Shown: piece by piece, positions 6,099-7,993 of the stretch | Numbering within the stretch: the stretch's first letter is position 1 | How the letters are laid out: each line of letters opens with the position of its first letter | Source: Actinomycetota bacterium | GTDB taxonomy: Bacteria; Actinomycetota; Actinomycetes; Actinomycetales; Microbacteriaceae | Assembly (NCBI GenBank): GCA_009703545.1 | Contig: WLFX01000038.1 | Location: forward strand, 1 to 7,993 | Length of the DNA stretch: 7,993 nucleotides | Direction: 5' to 3' | The notes under the pieces: generated by a model | Told to the model about the DNA's origin: nothing | Seen by the model: only the letters and a program-made list of their open reading frames with translations | Database searches by the model: none | Made by a program: the position numbers and the translations under genes

Positions 6099-7336
6099 TG
6101 GACGCGCGCGTCCTTTCGGTGGCGAGCAGTCACATCGGACGAGTCCGAGCAAGCAATCAGGATTCGGGATATGCCGGCACGCACCTTTTCCTCGTTGCCG
6201 ATGGGATGGGTGGGCACGCAGGTGGTGACGTTGCCAGTTCGCTCGCGACGCAGGCCGTCACTGCGGTGGCAGATGAGCGATTTGAATCGGTCGAAATCGC
6301 CCAGCAACGACTCGTGGAATCGGTGAAGAATAGTGCCGCCGAACTGATCGAGGCGGTTCGAGAACACCCCGATCTCTCGGGTATGGGAACAACGGTAAGC
6401 GCACTTCTTCGCCACAATCACCAGGTGGTCATCGCACATATTGGAGATTCGCGAATCTACCGCTTGCGTAATGGTGTTCTCGAACAAATCACAACTGACC
6501 ACACGTTTGTTCAAAAACTCGTGGAAACAGGCCGCATTACGCCGGAAGAAGCGCTAGTGCACCCTCGCCGCAATGTTCTCATGCGGGTGTTGGGAGATGT
6601 CGAGGGGAGTGTTGAGGTCGACACCGCAGTCCTCGACACTGAACCCGGCGATCGATGGATGCTGTGCTCGGACGGTTTGTGTGGCTATGTCAGCGAAAAT
6701 GCCATCGCCAGCGTTCTGAAATCCGAACCCGATGCTTCCAAGGCCGCCAGCAAACTCATCAACCTTGCTCTCGAGCGCGGCGCACCCGACAACGTGACGG
6801 TGGTGATCGCAGGCGTTAACGAGACCAATATGAGTGCGACAGCGAAACCAATGCTCGTCGGAGCAGCGTCACAACCCCTCATCTTTGACACGATAACTCA
6901 GCGACTTCCAAAAATTGCGTCGCGAATCTTTTATCCCGGTGCGGTCTTGGAGGAAGAGGAACATTTCGAAACGGCGGACTATCTCGACACACTGATTGCC
7001 GAGGACAAACGGCGCGCAGCGAAACGCCGAATGCGATGGACTATTTATCTCACCAGTGCACTTGCGCTCCTTGGGCTTGGAGGCATCTACGGTTACGTCT
7101 GGACCCAATCGCAGTTCTTCGTCGGATCCGACCAGGACAGCGTCGTGATCTACCGTGGCGTCAACGCCGACTTAGGGTCAATCCCATTGAACACGGTCGT
7201 GCGCGACACGAATATTCCCTTGTCGTCGCTATCTCAATTCGTCCGAACGTCTGTCGACCTCACCATCCCCGTGTTAAGCCTGAAACAAGCTCTGCTTGTC
7301 GTGGAAAGGATTGAGTATGTCTCTCAGTCCAAATAG
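6098..7336 (+). CDS. pstP: PP2C-family Ser/Thr protein phosphatase PstP
   Basis: PstP removes phosphate from PknA/PknB and their substrates, including FHA-domain and cell-wall proteins, using two metal ions. The 412-residue protein has a cytoplasmic PP2C domain (about 5-240). Metal-ligand and catalytic motifs are all present: R15 region, D22 in SNQDSG, VADGMGGH at 33-40 (D35-G36, H40), GDSR at 116-119, SDG at 191-193 (D192) and D231-N232. A juxtamembrane stretch rich in Lys/Arg (about 304-313) precedes one transmembrane helix (about 315-335). The remaining 75 or so residues face outside. That tail is shorter than in mycobacterial PstP, which as I recall is about 510 residues in total. The GTG start shares one base with the fhaB stop and has GAGG (6089-6092) 5 nt upstream. 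The C-terminus overlaps rodA by 20 nt. Confidence 0.95.
   Translation: MDARVLSVASSHIGRVRASNQDSGYAGTHLFLVADGMGGHAGGDVASSLATQAVTAVADERFESVEIAQQRLVESVKNSAAELIEAVREHPDLSGMGTTVSALLRHNHQVVIAHIGDSRIYRLRNGVLEQITTDHTFVQKLVETGRITPEEALVHPRRNVLMRVLGDVEGSVEVDTAVLDTEPGDRWMLCSDGLCGYVSENAIASVLKSEPDASKAASKLINLALERGAPDNVTVVIAGVNETNMSATAKPMLVGAASQPLIFDTITQRLPKIASRIFYPGAVLEEEEHFETADYLDTLIAEDKRRAAKRRMRWTIYLTSALALLGLGGIYGYVWTQSQFFVGSDQDSVVIYRGVNADLGSIPLNTVVRDTNIPLSSLSQFVRTSVDLTIPVLSLKQALLVVERIEYVSQSK
7305..7310 (+). promoter_or_regulatory. Ribosome binding site of rodA inside the pstP end
   Basis: AAAGGA lies 6 nt before the ATG at 7317 and inside pstP coding sequence. It supports this start and therefore the 20-nt gene overlap. 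Confidence 0.65.
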
Positions 7337-7993
7337 CACAGAGTATTCGACAATTACCGAACAGCTGATGCTGCGTCTCAAAGTGCCCACCAAGTTGCGC
7401 AATCTCGAGGCAACCCTCATCATTTTTGCAATGATTGTGACGTCAGCCGCGCTCGCTCTCGTCGACCTCGGTGCGACAGGAAAACTCGATACGCCCATCA
7501 TCGGGCTGACCCTGGGACTGGGCGCAATTGTGCTCGCCATGCACATCGCGCAACGATTCGTCGCTCGCGATGCCGACCCGCTCATCTTGCCCATCGTGAC
7601 GCTTCTCAATGGGCTTGGGATTGCGATGATCCACCGCCTTGACATTTCCGCTGGACTGACGGGATGGCAGGCCAACGCAACTCGGCAGATGGTGTGGACC
7701 GCGATCGCCATTGTCGTGGCCATCGTCGTCATCGTCGTTGTTCGAAACCACCGAGTGCTGCAGCGCTATCGCTATCTGTGGATGCTCGTCGGTGTCGGCC
7801 TTCTGATGCTCCCGCTCGTCCCTTTCATTGGTACAACTATCAATGGCGCACGATTGTGGGTCAACCTCGGTTTCGTCACCTTCCAGCCAGGTGAAATCGG
7901 CAAAATCGCTCTAGCGCTCTTCTTTGCCGGTTATCTCGTCACCGCGCGCGACTCCTTGTCCGTGGTCGGAAAACGGATGTTCGGTGTGACCTG
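7317..7993 (+). CDS. rodA: SEDS-family peptidoglycan glycosyltransferase RodA, N-terminal part (cut by window edge)
   Basis: Reading from ATG 7317 gives 225 codons with no stop before the window ends. SEDS proteins polymerise lipid II into glycan strands and work with a class B penicillin-binding protein. A cytoplasmic N-terminus of about 30 residues is followed by at least six hydrophobic helices (about 32-50, 60-78, 88-105, 125-142, 153-170 and 195-209). Family motifs include IHRLD (105-109), NGARLW (176-181) and FQPGEIGK (189-196); the PGE form is common in actinobacterial RodA where PSE is usual elsewhere. The large extracytoplasmic loop with the catalytic Asp lies beyond the edge. The position after fhaA-fhaB-pstP favours RodA over FtsW, and pbpA, pknA and pknB would be expected to follow. 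The start has a good ribosome binding site and overlaps pstP by 20 nt. Confidence 0.94.
   Translation, partial: MSLSPNSTEYSTITEQLMLRLKVPTKLRNLEATLIIFAMIVTSAALALVDLGATGKLDTPIIGLTLGLGAIVLAMHIAQRFVARDADPLILPIVTLLNGLGIAMIHRLDISAGLTGWQANATRQMVWTAIAIVVAIVVIVVVRNHRVLQRYRYLWMLVGVGLLMLPLVPFIGTTINGARLWVNLGFVTFQPGEIGKIALALFFAGYLVTARDSLSVVGKRMFGVT

Noticed and set aside
5705..6514. Minus-strand 269-codon open frame
   Set aside because: It lies antisense to fhaB and pstP, which have full domain motifs and operon context. No family features were seen in its product.
1..7993. CRISPR arrays, insertion sequences, phage genes or toxin-antitoxin pairs
   Set aside because: No spaced direct repeats, transposase motifs, terminal inverted repeats or small paired genes were seen. 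Every stretch over 300 bases is covered by a recognised gene.

Overview
The window looks like a chromosomal segment of a moderately high-GC actinobacterium. By eye the GC content is in the upper 50s percent, and Microbacteriaceae or a close relative is my best guess. The evidence is the NucS-type mismatch endonuclease, the conserved block leuT / fhaA-fhaB-pstP-rodA, frequent GTG starts and apparent leaderless promoters. Nothing looks phage-like, IS-like or CRISPR-like, and nearly all of the sequence is coding.

Layout. Positions 1-867 (minus) hold the N-terminal 289 codons of a TrkH/KtrB-family K+ uptake channel, cut by the window edge. Only 30 bp away, 898-1593 (plus) is nucS, followed with a 1-nt overlap by a HAD-IA phosphatase (1593-2243). 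The 30-bp gap carries two back-to-back TANNNT -10 elements, each exactly 6 nt before a GTG start, so both divergent genes are probably transcribed without a leader. The HAD gene converges on copA with stop codons overlapping by 4 nt, and a perfect 24-bp palindrome lies just upstream in the end of the HAD gene.

A copper-handling pair, copZ (4438-4653) and copA (2240-4438), runs on the minus strand with a TAATG stop/start overlap. A perfect 6-bp inverted repeat surrounds the copZ ribosome binding site. Next comes tRNA-Leu(CAG) on the minus strand, with CCA encoded, and divergent from it the operon fhaA (4933) - fhaB (5601) - pstP (6098) - rodA (7317, cut by the right edge). These four genes overlap by 4, 1 and 20 nt.

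How they work together. The right half is the start of the Ser/Thr-phosphorylation and cell-elongation operon of Actinobacteria. It encodes two phosphothreonine readers (FhaA, FhaB), the phosphatase that reverses the signal (PstP) and a SEDS peptidoglycan polymerase (RodA). In relatives pbpA, pknA and pknB normally follow; they would lie beyond the right edge. The middle is copper export (chaperone plus P1B-ATPase). The left is replication fidelity (NucS, with a coupled phosphatase) and K+ uptake. I found no new multi-gene system. The points worth a second look are regulatory: the overlapping leaderless divergent promoters, the palindrome at the convergent junction and the candidate operator of copZA.
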